This document shows positions 9,246 to 17,524 of a DNA stretch of 53,128 nt, in pieces. Where the stretch lies: assembly GCA_021845885.1 (NCBI GenBank), contig JAJZVB010000002.1, positions 1 through 53,128 on the forward strand. The letters are read 5' to 3'. Source of the stretch: Pseudomonadota bacterium (GTDB lineage: Bacteria; Pseudomonadota; Gammaproteobacteria; Burkholderiales; JABEVD01). The translations under genes and the position numbers were made by a program. The notes beneath the pieces are model-generated. The model made no database searches and was not told where the DNA came from. It saw only the letters and a program-made list of their open reading frames with translations. Each line of letters begins with the position of its first letter. Position 1 is the first letter of the stretch.

Positions 9246-10526
9246 ATGCAGCAGGAAGTGACCTCCCCACGTTTTATCAGCGTTTTGACCAAGAATACGG
9301 TTGCATTGATTCTTGCGGGAGGGCGTGGCTCCCGACTGAAGCAACTGACGGATTGGCGTGCAAAACCGAGTGTGCCTTTCGGCGGAAAATTCAGGATCAT
9401 CGATTTCCCGCTTTCCAACTGCATCAATTCCGGGATCAGGCGCATAGGCGTGGTGACGCAGTACAAGGCGCACAGCCTGATCCAGCATATCCAGCGGGGT
9501 TGGGGATTCCTGAGGGGCGAATTCAACGAGTTCGTCGAGCTGCTTCCCGCCCAGCAGCGCATCCAGGAGGAATGGTACAAGGGAACTGCGGACGCGGTAT
9601 TCCAGAACATCGACATCCTGCGCTCCTATGACCCCGAATTCGTCGTGATCCTGGCAGGCGACCATATCTACAAGATGGACTACGGCAAGATGCTTGCCTT
9701 CCATGTCACTTCGAAGGCGGACATGACGGTGGGCTGTTTCGAGGTTCCCGTATCCGATGCTTCCGCCTTCGGGGTGATGGCGGTCGATGCGGAAGACAGG
9801 GTTCTGGATTTCGTCGAGAAGCCAGCGCAACCCCCTCATATTCCGGGCAAGCCGGAAAAGTCGCTGGTGAGCATGGGCATCTACGTCTTCAACACGCGCT
9901 TCCTCTACGAGCAGCTTTCCAGGGACGCGGACGATCCGGATTCTTCCCACGATTTCGGCCACGACATCATTCCCTACCTCGTCAAGCGCTATCGCGTCTA
10001 TGCGCACCGCTTCGAGGACAGCTGCGTGGGCATGGGCGGAAAGCTCGCCTATTGGCGGGACGTGGGAACGGTGGACGCTTACTGGGAAGCGAACATGGAG
10101 CTCACCAAGGTATTGCCGGATCTCAATCTTTACGACAAGACCTGGCCGATCTGGACGCACCAGGAGCAGCTCCCGCCGGCCAAGTTCGTTTTCGACGACG
10201 AAGAGCGGAGAGGCATCGCCATCGATTCCATGGTTTCGGGGGGCTGCATCATCAGCGGCGCGAGGATAGAGCGTTCGCTTCTCTTTTCCGACGTCAGGGT
10301 CAACAGCTACAGCGAAATCAGCGATTCGGTGATATTGCCTTCGGTCGAGATAGGACGGTACGTGAAGCTGCACAAGGTGGTGATCGACAAGCGCTGCGTC
10401 ATTCCGGACGGACTCCAGGTGGGATTCAATCCCGTCGAGGATGCGAAGCGCTTCCATGTCACGGAAAAGGGCGTGACGCTGATCACGCCCGACATGCTCG
10501 GTCAGCGCATCCACCAGAGCCGATGA
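9246..10526 (+). CDS. glgC: Glucose-1-phosphate adenylyltransferase
   Basis: ADP-glucose pyrophosphorylase of 426 aa: glucose 1-phosphate plus ATP gives ADP-glucose, the committed step of bacterial glycogen synthesis. The N-terminal nucleotidyltransferase domain has [12 protein letters not shown] (about residues 20-31), [15 protein letters not shown] and [13 protein letters not shown] left-handed beta-helix domain ends the chain. It is the first gene of the plus-strand operon divergent from glgB and overlaps the next gene by ATGA. No phosphoglucomutase is in the window to supply its substrate. Confidence 0.96.
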   Translation: MQQEVTSPRFISVLTKNTVALILAGGRGSRLKQLTDWRAKPSVPFGGKFRIIDFPLSNCINSGIRRIGVVTQYKAHSLIQHIQRGWGFLRGEFNEFVELLPAQQRIQEEWYKGTADAVFQNIDILRSYDPEFVVILAGDHIYKMDYGKMLAFHVTSKADMTVGCFEVPVSDASAFGVMAVDAEDRVLDFVEKPAQPPHIPGKPEKSLVSMGIYVFNTRFLYEQLSRDADDPDSSHDFGHDIIPYLVKRYRVYAHRFEDSCVGMGGKLAYWRDVGTVDAYWEANMELTKVLPDLNLYDKTWPIWTHQEQLPPAKFVFDDEERRGIAIDSMVSGGCIISGARIERSLLFSDVRVNSYSEISDSVILPSVEIGRYVKLHKVVIDKRCVIPDGLQVGFNPVEDAKRFHVTEKGVTLITPDMLGQRIHQSR

Positions 10527-12199
10527 GCGATTCAAGAAAACTCGATCTTATCCTGTGCTGGCACATGCACCAGCCGGATTACCGGGATTATCTCACCGGC
10601 GAATACGTATTGCCCTGGACCTACCTGCATGCCATCAAGGATTACACGGACATGGCCTTCCATCTGGAAAACAACCCGAATGCGAAGGCTGTATTCAATT
10701 TCGTGCCCATCCTGCTCGAGCAGATCGAGGATTACGCAGACCAGTATTCCACGGGTAAAATCAGGGATCCGCTTTTGAGGCTGCTCGCCACGAAAGACAT
10801 GGCAAGCCTTTCGAGAGCGGATCGCGCCCAGATCCTGGACAGCTGCTTCAGGAGCAACCATCACAAGATGATCCGCCCCTATCCCGCCTACAGCCATCTT
10901 TTTGACGCCTTCCAGTTTTTCGAGGGAAGCGAGAACGACGGGAGCCTCGATTATCTTTCCGGGCAGTACATGGCCGATCTGCTGGTCTGGTACCACCTGG
11001 CCTGGACCGGGGAGAGCGTGAGGAGAACCCGTGAGACCGTGGCGAGACTGATGGCGAAGGGAAGCCAGTACACCTATGAAGACAGGAAGGCGCTTTTCGA
11101 TCTGATCGGCGAACTCATCAAGGGGCTCGTCCCGCGCTACAAGGCGCTGGCCGATTCGGGCCGGATAGAGCTTTCCACGACGCCCTATTATCATCCCATC
11201 ATGCCGCTTCTGCTCGAGTTCGATTCCGCCAGGGAGGCCATGCCGGATGTTTTGCTGCCGAAATGCAGCGCCTATCCCGGGGGAAGGACCAGGGCCCAGT
11301 ATCATGTCTCGAATGCGATTCATCGCCACAAATCGCTCTTCGGTCATGCGCCAAATGGCGCATGGCCATCGGAAGGCAGCGTCTCGAACGCTTCCCTCAG
11401 GATGCTGGCCGGGAACGGATTCAAGTGGGCGGCTACGGGGGAGGCCGTTCTCGTCAACAGCCTGAGGAAGGCGGGGGAGCTTCCCGCCAAAATCGACTAT
11501 CTCTATCGCCCTTACCGTACCGGGGAAATCACCTGCTTTTTCAGGGACGATTACCTCTCCGACAGGATAGGATTCGAATATTCGAAATGGAACGGCAGGG
11601 ATGCGGCGAGCAATTTCGTCCATTATCTTGAGGAGATTTTCCATCAGAGCCAGGACGACAATCCCGTGGTCAGCGTTATCCTGGACGGGGAGAATGCCTG
11701 GGAATTCTATCCCTATAACGGCTATTATTTCCTCTCCGACCTTTACGATGCCCTGTCCAGTCATCCCGATATCCGCATGAGCACCTTCTCGGAATCCGCC
11801 GCGCGAGAATGCCGGGTTCTTCCCGAAGTCGTCGCGGGAAGCTGGGTCTACGGAACATTCAGCACCTGGATCGGCTCCGAAGACAAGAATCGGGGATGGG
11901 ATCTGCTTTGCGAAGCCAAGAAAAGTTTCGACCATGTCATGGCGAGCGGACGCCTTTCCGAGGAAGAAAAGAAGCTTGCCGAGAAGCAGCTTTCGGATTG
12001 CGAAGGATCGGACTGGTTCTGGTGGTTCGGCGACTACAATTCGGCCGTCAGCGTTTCCTCCTTCGATTCGCTCTATCGCCTGAACCTCGCCAATCTTTAC
12101 CGGACATTGAAGCTTCCCGTTCCGCATGCGCTGGACCGGGTGATCAGCGTAGGCCAGGGAGATCCGGCTCTCGGGGGGACGATGCGCCGTTCGTCCTGA
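10523..12199 (+). CDS. Glycoside hydrolase family 57 (amylase-like)
   Basis: Alpha-glucan-active GH57 enzyme of 558 aa. Conserved GH57 motifs appear in order: CWHMHQPDY near residue 12, [11 protein letters not shown] near 275 (nucleophile E), [11 protein letters not shown] near 385 (acid/base D) and [11 protein letters not shown] near 500, the last typical of the amylopullulanase-like branch. No signal peptide is visible, so it probably acts on intracellular glycogen or maltodextrin. ATG at 10523 overlaps the glgC stop by ATGA, a strong argument for this start. Whether it hydrolyses or transfers cannot be told from sequence. Confidence 0.9.
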   Translation: MSDSRKLDLILCWHMHQPDYRDYLTGEYVLPWTYLHAIKDYTDMAFHLENNPNAKAVFNFVPILLEQIEDYADQYSTGKIRDPLLRLLATKDMASLSRADRAQILDSCFRSNHHKMIRPYPAYSHLFDAFQFFEGSENDGSLDYLSGQYMADLLVWYHLAWTGESVRRTRETVARLMAKGSQYTYEDRKALFDLIGELIKGLVPRYKALADSGRIELSTTPYYHPIMPLLLEFDSAREAMPDVLLPKCSAYPGGRTRAQYHVSNAIHRHKSLFGHAPNGAWPSEGSVSNASLRMLAGNGFKWAATGEAVLVNSLRKAGELPAKIDYLYRPYRTGEITCFFRDDYLSDRIGFEYSKWNGRDAASNFVHYLEEIFHQSQDDNPVVSVILDGENAWEFYPYNGYYFLSDLYDALSSHPDIRMSTFSESAARECRVLPEVVAGSWVYGTFSTWIGSEDKNRGWDLLCEAKKSFDHVMASGRLSEEEKKLAEKQLSDCEGSDWFWWFGDYNSAVSVSSFDSLYRLNLANLYRTLKLPVPHALDRVISVGQGDPALGGTMRRSS

Positions 12200-12223
12200 T
12201 TTTTCCATAACAAGAAACCATCC

Positions 12224-14227
12224 ATGTCCAAATCCGTTTACCTGCTTCTCGGCGTCCACGCCCACCAGCCCGTCGGGAATTTTTCCCATGTTATCGACGA
12301 TGCTCATTTGCGCTGCTACGGCCCTTTCCTCAGGACAATGCACGGCTATCCCGAGTTCAGGTTCTCCATCCATTTCAGCGGCTGGCTTTTCGATCAGCTG
12401 TTGAGCCGTTACCCCAAGGAAATGAAACTCTTGAAGGAAATGGTGGGGCGGGGCCAGGCCGAGATATTCGGGGCGGGCTACAGCGAGCCGGTGCTGGCCG
12501 TGATTCCCTACCGAGACCGGATTGCCCAGATCGAAACGCTTTCAAGAAGGCTGGAAAAGACCTTGGGAAAAAAGCCCGAAGGGGCCTGGCTGACCGAAAG
12601 GGTTTGGGAGGCGACGGTCGTCCCGGCGCTCGCTGATTCCGGCATCGCCTATACCACCGTCGACGATTACCATTTCCTTTGCAGCGGGAAAAAGATGTCG
12701 GAGCTCGACGGCTTCTTCACCACGGAGGAGGACGGAAGAAAGCTCGATCTTTTCCCGATTTCGGAGGCGCTGAGGTACAAGCTCCCCTTTTCTCCTGCAA
12801 ACGAAGTCGTCGCTTACCTGGAGGGTCTTGCAAGGGAAGAGGGGGATCCTGCAGCCATTTATTTCGACGACATCGAGAAATTCGGCATCTGGCCGGAAAC
12901 CTACCACTGGGTCTACGAGCAGGGCTGGCTCAGGGAGTTCCTGGAGGGCGTGCTCGCATCGAAGATCATCAAGACCATGCGCTATTCGGATTACCGGAAA
13001 ATGGCGAGAACGCGCGGCGTGATCTATCTGCCCACCACTTCCTACATCGAAATGAACGAATGGACGCTTCCCGTTCCCGCCGCCCATCATTATGCGGATC
13101 TGGTACAGGAATCGAAGCATTCCGGGACATTCGAGCAGAACAAGGCTTTCCTCAGGGGTGGGATATGGAAGAATTTCTTCAGCCGCTATCCCGAATCGAA
13201 CTGGATGCACAAGCGCATGCTTTCGCTTTCGACGAGGCTCGATGCACTGCCGAAAAGGAAGAGAACGGCGCAAATGATCGAGGCGCTTTTCGAGGCCCAG
13301 GCGAACGACGCCTACTGGCACGGCCTTTTCGGCGGCCTTTATCTTCCCCATTTGCGGCGGGCTGTCTATCGCGCGATCGTGAAGCTCGAGCAGTTGCTCG
13401 ACTCGGCTTCGAAAAGGGATGCAAAGCAGGTTCATGACCTCGATCTCGACGGCCATGACGAAGCCTTCATCCAGAACGGGCTGCTGCAGATCGCAGTGAG
13501 GCTCGACGGCAGCGCGTCCCTGTGCGAATGGGATGTCTATAAACTTTCCCACAATTTCGCTGACACGCTTTCCCCCCCTGAAGAGCACTACCACAGGAAA
13601 ATCCATTTTCAGGAGAGCGAGCCCCATTCAGGGGGGGTATACAATCCTCACGAGAAAATGGGATTCAAGGACAGGATCACGCCCGAAGACCTGAAAACGA
13701 ACGAGGGGCCGAAATCGCTCTTCATGGAAAGATGGATCACCCAGTCGGGAATCGCGAGACCGGCCTACGAATTGGTTCATGACGCCGATTCCCTCGGCAT
13801 CGCCTTCGGCGCCAGGCTCGGAGAGGGCAGGGTGGCCAAGCGCTTCCGCCTCGAAAAGAACAGGCTATTCGCCGAATATGCTTTCGAAGAAACGGGCGAG
13901 GGCACTTTCTGCATCGAGCTCAATCTCGCCATGCCGAGCTGCGACGGCCCTGCCGGCCGATTCAGGATAGGCGACGACATCATGGGGGGATTCGGCCAGG
14001 AGCTGACGGTGCAGAACCTGAAATCGCTGGTGCTTGAAGACGATGTGCTGGGCGGAAAGCTTTCCATTCATCTCGATCAGGGCATGGGATGCTACGCCAG
14101 GCCCCATTTCAGCGTATCTCAGTCCGAAGCGGGATTCGAGAAGATCATGCAGGCCGTGACGATTTCGCTTTCCTGCAGGCCAAGGGAATTGAATGCCCCC
14201 GTTTCCATCTGTTTCGAGGTGGAATGA
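12224..14227 (+). CDS. GH57 4-alpha-glucanotransferase-like protein
   Basis: GH57 protein of 667 aa resembling the archaeal 4-alpha-glucanotransferase type. The barrel starts GVHAHQPVGNF (about residue 9), has the nucleophile E in GAWLTERVWEA (about 126) and the acid/base D in IYFDDIEKFGIWPETY (about 215). The C-terminal half matches the beta-sandwich domains usual for this type (MERWITQSGIARPAYELVHD is within it). It likely rearranges linear maltodextrins released from glycogen. It lies 24 nt after the first GH57 gene and overlaps the glucokinase start by ATGA. Confidence 0.9.
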   Translation: MSKSVYLLLGVHAHQPVGNFSHVIDDAHLRCYGPFLRTMHGYPEFRFSIHFSGWLFDQLLSRYPKEMKLLKEMVGRGQAEIFGAGYSEPVLAVIPYRDRIAQIETLSRRLEKTLGKKPEGAWLTERVWEATVVPALADSGIAYTTVDDYHFLCSGKKMSELDGFFTTEEDGRKLDLFPISEALRYKLPFSPANEVVAYLEGLAREEGDPAAIYFDDIEKFGIWPETYHWVYEQGWLREFLEGVLASKIIKTMRYSDYRKMARTRGVIYLPTTSYIEMNEWTLPVPAAHHYADLVQESKHSGTFEQNKAFLRGGIWKNFFSRYPESNWMHKRMLSLSTRLDALPKRKRTAQMIEALFEAQANDAYWHGLFGGLYLPHLRRAVYRAIVKLEQLLDSASKRDAKQVHDLDLDGHDEAFIQNGLLQIAVRLDGSASLCEWDVYKLSHNFADTLSPPEEHYHRKIHFQESEPHSGGVYNPHEKMGFKDRITPEDLKTNEGPKSLFMERWITQSGIARPAYELVHDADSLGIAFGARLGEGRVAKRFRLEKNRLFAEYAFEETGEGTFCIELNLAMPSCDGPAGRFRIGDDIMGGFGQELTVQNLKSLVLEDDVLGGKLSIHLDQGMGCYARPHFSVSQSEAGFEKIMQAVTISLSCRPRELNAPVSICFEVE

Positions 14228-15135
14228 TGCATCTCGTTGGCATCGACGTGGGCGGAACGAATTTCAGGGTCGGGGTTTTTTCGGGTCAAGCCCTGCTCTG
14301 GGAGAAGCGCTTCGAAGCGGATTTTTCCGCGCTTTGCAGGACAAGCCAGGACGCGCAGGCTTCGATCATGGAAACCATGGCTTCGGCGATTTCTGAGGCG
14401 ATTCGGGTATTTCCGGACATCGGCGCAATAGGGATCGGTTTCCCGGGATTCATCGATCCTGCGACCATGTGCATTGCGAGTTCCCCCAATCTGCCCGGGC
14501 TGTCGAATGTCGACATTGCAGGCCCGCTTTCAGTCCGCTTCCGTCTTCCGGTGATCGTCGAGAACGATGCGCTCGCCGCAGCCTATGGCGAACAGGTGCT
14601 CGGCGGGCATGAAAGCCTGATTTACATCGGCCTCGGCACGGGAGTCGGAGGGGGATTGATCCTGGATGGAAAGCCCTATCCGGGCGAGCACGGCGTGGCC
14701 ATGGAAATCGGGCACATCATCGTCGACCCGGGAGGAAGGCTCTGCGGCTGCGGCAATCGTGGCTGCCTGGAGCGATATGCCTCGGCCTCGGGCGTCTCAA
14801 TTTCCTATCAGGAACAGACGGGCAGGCAGCTTTCGGCGAAGGAAATCGCGGGCCTTGCCGAAGCCGGGGACATCCTTGCGGTTTCAGCCTTCGATCTTGC
14901 CGGAGACAGGCTGGGGCTTGCCCTTTCGCATATCCTGAAGGTCGCCGACATTGCCCATGTCGTGGTCGGAGGGGGATTGAGCGAAGCCTGGCATTGGCTT
15001 GAAAAACCGTTCAGGACAAGGCTGGAAGCCGATCTGATTCCCGTTTTAAGGGGGAAATGCGAGGTCGGCGTCTCGAAAGCCCAGGACAGGGCAGGCATGC
15101 TCGGGGCGGCAGAGCTCGCTTCGAATCATTTCTGA
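14224..15135 (+). CDS. ROK family glucokinase
   Basis: Sugar kinase of 303 aa that most likely phosphorylates glucose freed by the GH57 enzymes. The ATP phosphate-1 motif is GIDVGGTNFRVG (residues 6-17). The ROK signature is present: GLGTGVGGGLI, then the zinc-binding CGCGNRGCLE (about 175-185) and the metal/sugar residues in EHGVAMEIGH. ATG at 14224 overlaps the previous stop by ATGA; an ATG at 14227 is the alternative. Last gene of the glgC operon. Its 3' end overlaps the convergent nsrR by 10 bp. Confidence 0.92.
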   Translation: MMHLVGIDVGGTNFRVGVFSGQALLWEKRFEADFSALCRTSQDAQASIMETMASAISEAIRVFPDIGAIGIGFPGFIDPATMCIASSPNLPGLSNVDIAGPLSVRFRLPVIVENDALAAAYGEQVLGGHESLIYIGLGTGVGGGLILDGKPYPGEHGVAMEIGHIIVDPGGRLCGCGNRGCLERYASASGVSISYQEQTGRQLSAKEIAGLAEAGDILAVSAFDLAGDRLGLALSHILKVADIAHVVVGGGLSEAWHWLEKPFRTRLEADLIPVLRGKCEVGVSKAQDRAGMLGAAELASNHF

Positions 15136-15566
15136 ATGATGGGAATGGAGCGGATTTCGGCCTGTACCTTGGGCGCGGCGACGTCGGCCAGGGTATAGCG
15201 GTCCAGGACATTGATGAAGGCGCTCCTCGCCTCGAAAAGCACTCCCTTCAGGGAACAGGTGCTCGAGATCACGCAGTGGTCCGTTTGAGGATTGAAGCAT
15301 TCCAGAAGATCGAAATCGGGCTCGGTATGCCGCACCACTTCGCCCACGGTGATTTCCCGGGCCGGGCGCGCCAGCCTGATCCCGCCGTGTTTGCCGCGCG
15401 AGGTCACGATGAAGCCGTTGATGCCCAGGTTATGCACGACCTTCACCAGGTGATTCCTGGATATTTTATAGAAATCAGCGAGTTCAGTGATCGTCACGGT
15501 CTCTTCCTTGTGGCTGAGATAAAGCAGGACACGCAACGAATAATCCGAATAGAGCGTCAGGCGCAC
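15126..15566 (-). CDS. nsrR: Rrf2 family NO-sensing repressor (NsrR-like)
   Basis: Iron-sulfur repressor of 146 aa. The N-terminal winged helix carries VTITELADFYKISRNHLVKV. The cluster-binding cysteines are in ECFNPQTDHCVISSTC (about residues 90-105, spacing C-X7-C-X5-C), followed by the NsrR-like tail NVLDRYTLADV. NsrR proteins hold an Fe-S cluster that nitric oxide destroys, releasing target genes. The start is GTG at 15564-15566, since the nearby ATG is out of frame. An NsrR-type operator lies 43 bp upstream, between this gene and the divergent haemoglobin gene. Confidence 0.88.
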   Translation of the reverse strand: MRLTLYSDYSLRVLLYLSHKEETVTITELADFYKISRNHLVKVVHNLGINGFIVTSRGKHGGIRLARPAREITVGEVVRHTEPDFDLLECFNPQTDHCVISSTCSLKGVLFEARSAFINVLDRYTLADVAAPKVQAEIRSIPIIQK

Positions 15567-15584
15567 GGTTTCTTCATTTATAGG

Positions 15585-15613
15585 TTGACAAACGGAACAG
15601 ACCTAAATAACAT
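15585..15613 (+). promoter_or_regulatory. Sigma-70 promoter of the truncated haemoglobin operon
   Basis: TTGACA (15585-15590), 17-nt spacer, TAACAT (15608-15613). The -10 box is covered by the NsrR-like operator, which would block polymerase. Confidence 0.65.
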
Positions 15614-15631
15614 GCATTCAGAATGAATGTT
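15609..15631. promoter_or_regulatory. NsrR-like operator
   Basis: AACATGCATTC-A-GAATGAATGTT is an 11-1-11 inverted repeat with one mismatch. It closely follows the published NsrR consensus (AAGATGYATTT, one base, then its complement) and overlaps the -10 region of the promoter. Confidence 0.8.
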
Positions 15632-15713
15632 TAGGATAGTCTCCGTATCGATCTTAATCAAGCATTCGGCATATCGCAAGAGAATATTGTCAATATTACT
15701 GAAAGGACGAGCT

Positions 15714-16082
15714 ATGAGCGGCACGCTTTATGAAAAAATCGGCGGGGAAGCGGCAGTCAATGCGGCAGTGGACATTTTTTACAGGAAGGTGCTGAGCGAC
15801 GATCGCATCAACCGGTTCTTCGAAGGGGTGGACATGGACAGGCAGGCGGCCAAGCAGAAGGCCTTCCTCACCATGGCTTTCGGTGGCCCCAACAACTACA
15901 CGGGGGAAGACATGAGGCGCGGGCATGCGCATCTCGTCGCAAAAGGGCTCAACGATGCCCATTTCGATGCCGTCATGGAAAATCTGGGCGCAACGCTGAC
16001 CGAACTCAACGTGCCAGCCGAACTCATCGCCCAGGCCGCTGCGATCGCCGAGAGCACCAGAAACGACGTGCTCGGCAAATAA
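15714..16082 (+). CDS. Group I truncated haemoglobin
   Basis: Haem protein of 122 aa in the trHbN (group I) class. It starts GTLYEKIGGEAAV, carries the B10 tyrosine in DIFYRKVL (about residue 25), TMAFGGPNNYTG (about 55-65) and the proximal histidine region RRGHAHLV (about 70-77). Group I members often carry out NO dioxygenation: oxygen-bound haem turns NO into nitrate. The start is set by GAAAGGA 7-13 nt upstream. It is followed after 15 nt by a flavoreductase that could re-reduce its haem, and is controlled by the adjacent NsrR-like operator. Confidence 0.93.
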   Translation: MSGTLYEKIGGEAAVNAAVDIFYRKVLSDDRINRFFEGVDMDRQAAKQKAFLTMAFGGPNNYTGEDMRRGHAHLVAKGLNDAHFDAVMENLGATLTELNVPAELIAQAAAIAESTRNDVLGK

Positions 16083-16097
16083 AGGCTGCGGCGCGCC

Positions 16098-17069
16098 ATG
16101 GCGATCATCACTTTTGAAGGACAGGCCTACGAATGCAAGGAAAACGAGACCGTTCTCGATTGTCTGAATGCTCATGGTGTGCCGGTCCCCTCTTCATGCA
16201 AGGCGGGGGTTTGTCAGACCTGCCTGATGCGCGCAATGAAAGGCGAGGTGCCAGAAGAATCGCAGAAGGGGCTCAAATCCACGCTCGTCGAGCAGAATTA
16301 TTTCCTTGCCTGCTCATGCCAACCGGTTGAAGATATCGAGGTGAGCCTGCCCGAGACCGAGGTGGGAAAAATCCCTGCCACGGTGATCGGGATCGAGCCG
16401 CTCAACAGCGATATCGTCTGCGTGAGGCTCTATCCCGGAAGGGATTTCGAATACAGGGCGGGGCAGTACATCAATTTCTTCAAGGATGAGTCCGTTTCGA
16501 GAAGCTATTCGCTCGCCAGCGTGGCGGGACTCGACGACTGCATCAAGCTTCATGTGCGCAAGATCCCGCAAGGGCGGGTCAGCACGTGGATACACGAATC
16601 CCTTTTCCCTGGGGATACGGTGGAGATTTCCGAAGCAGCGGGGGATTGCTTCTATGTGCCCGGAAATCCGGAGCAGGGTCTGCTCCTGGTTGGCACGGGT
16701 TCGGGGCTCGCCCCGCTTTACGGCATCGTCAGGGATGCCCTCATGGCCGGGCACGCCGGGCCGATCAGGCTCTATCACGGCAGCCTGAATGTCGAAGGGC
16801 TTTACCTGATTTCGGAATTGAGGCAGCTTGCCCGGGAATACGACAACTTCAGCTATATTCCCTGCGTTTCTGGCGGGGAAGCGCCCGATGGGTTTGCTGC
16901 GGGAATCGTGCTCGATGTCGCATTGAAGGAAACGCCGAAACTTTCAGGATGGCGCGTCTATCTTTGCGGCAACCCGGATATGGTGAATGCCGCAAGGAAG
17001 AAGACCTTCCTTGCGGGTGCATCGATGAAGGATATTTACGCCGATCCTTTCGTTCCTTCGCGGCCTTAG
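16098..17069 (+). CDS. 2Fe-2S ferredoxin / FAD-NAD(P)H oxidoreductase
   Basis: Single-chain electron-transfer protein of 323 aa. A plant-type ferredoxin domain covers residues 1-90, with cluster cysteines in SSCKAGVCQTC (about 33-42) and a fourth in FLACSCQ (about 73). The ferredoxin-reductase core follows: FAD site RSYSLASVAG (about 135) and NAD(P)H site LLVGTGSGLAP (about 197-207), ending in CGNPDMVNAARK and the short C-terminal lobe. Similar to reductases of phenol or methane hydroxylases, but the context next to a truncated haemoglobin suggests it feeds electrons to that haem. Convergent with the DUF1854 gene, overlapping by 4 bp. Confidence 0.9.
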   Translation: MAIITFEGQAYECKENETVLDCLNAHGVPVPSSCKAGVCQTCLMRAMKGEVPEESQKGLKSTLVEQNYFLACSCQPVEDIEVSLPETEVGKIPATVIGIEPLNSDIVCVRLYPGRDFEYRAGQYINFFKDESVSRSYSLASVAGLDDCIKLHVRKIPQGRVSTWIHESLFPGDTVEISEAAGDCFYVPGNPEQGLLLVGTGSGLAPLYGIVRDALMAGHAGPIRLYHGSLNVEGLYLISELRQLAREYDNFSYIPCVSGGEAPDGFAAGIVLDVALKETPKLSGWRVYLCGNPDMVNAARKKTFLAGASMKDIYADPFVPSRP

Positions 17070-17524
17070 GAAAGGAATCTCATCAGAAGGCGCCTGCTGT
17101 GCCTGTCGAGGCTGGAGACGCGCCTGATCAGGAAATTCACGCCGCTTTCGCCCGAGATGATCACCATCGATGGACCGATGCGGCGTATGTCATCCTCGCT
17201 TTTCAGCCTGAAAGCAGTGCTTCCGCGGTCCGTTTCGACGTGCCAGAGATTCGGCACGGATGCGCCATCGATGGCCTCTATCCTCGTAATTTCGGGAAGG
17301 AATTCGCGCTGATGCAATGACTCCTCGATGAGCTGGCGCTGCCTTTCCGGGAGTTTGCCTATTTCCGCAATCCAGGCGAGTTCCTTCCCTGCGGGGCTCA
17401 ACAGGGAGATCCCGCCTTCGGGGGAAGTGAGGGGGAAAGCCCTGACAGGCAGTGCGGCATGGCGACTTCCGTCCTTGGCGACATAAATCAGCTTTCCGAA
17501 AGCGTCCTTTTCAAGTTCGATCAT
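17066..17524 (-). CDS. DUF1854 protein, cyanophycin-associated
   Basis: Protein of 152 aa matching the DUF1854 pattern: N-terminal AALPVRAFPLTSPEGGISLL, then RQRQLIEESLHQREFLPEI, and a C-terminal segment ending SLDRHSRRLLMRFLS. No signal peptide or membrane segment. Members are found beside an ABC transporter and cyanophycin synthetase in many betaproteobacteria. Here the start overlaps the ABC transporter stop by 4 bp and the cphA operon is divergent. Function is unknown; a regulatory or adaptor subunit for the transporter is an inference. Confidence 0.82.
   Translation of the reverse strand: MIELEKDAFGKLIYVAKDGSRHAALPVRAFPLTSPEGGISLLSPAGKELAWIAEIGKLPERQRQLIEESLHQREFLPEITRIEAIDGASVPNLWHVETDRGSTAFRLKSEDDIRRIGPSMVIISGESGVNFLIRRVSSLDRHSRRLLMRFLS

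Noticed and set aside
10532..12373. Long open frame (613 codons) on the minus strand opposite the first GH57 gene
   Set aside because: Antisense shadow; the plus-strand product has all GH57 catalytic motifs and a coupled start.
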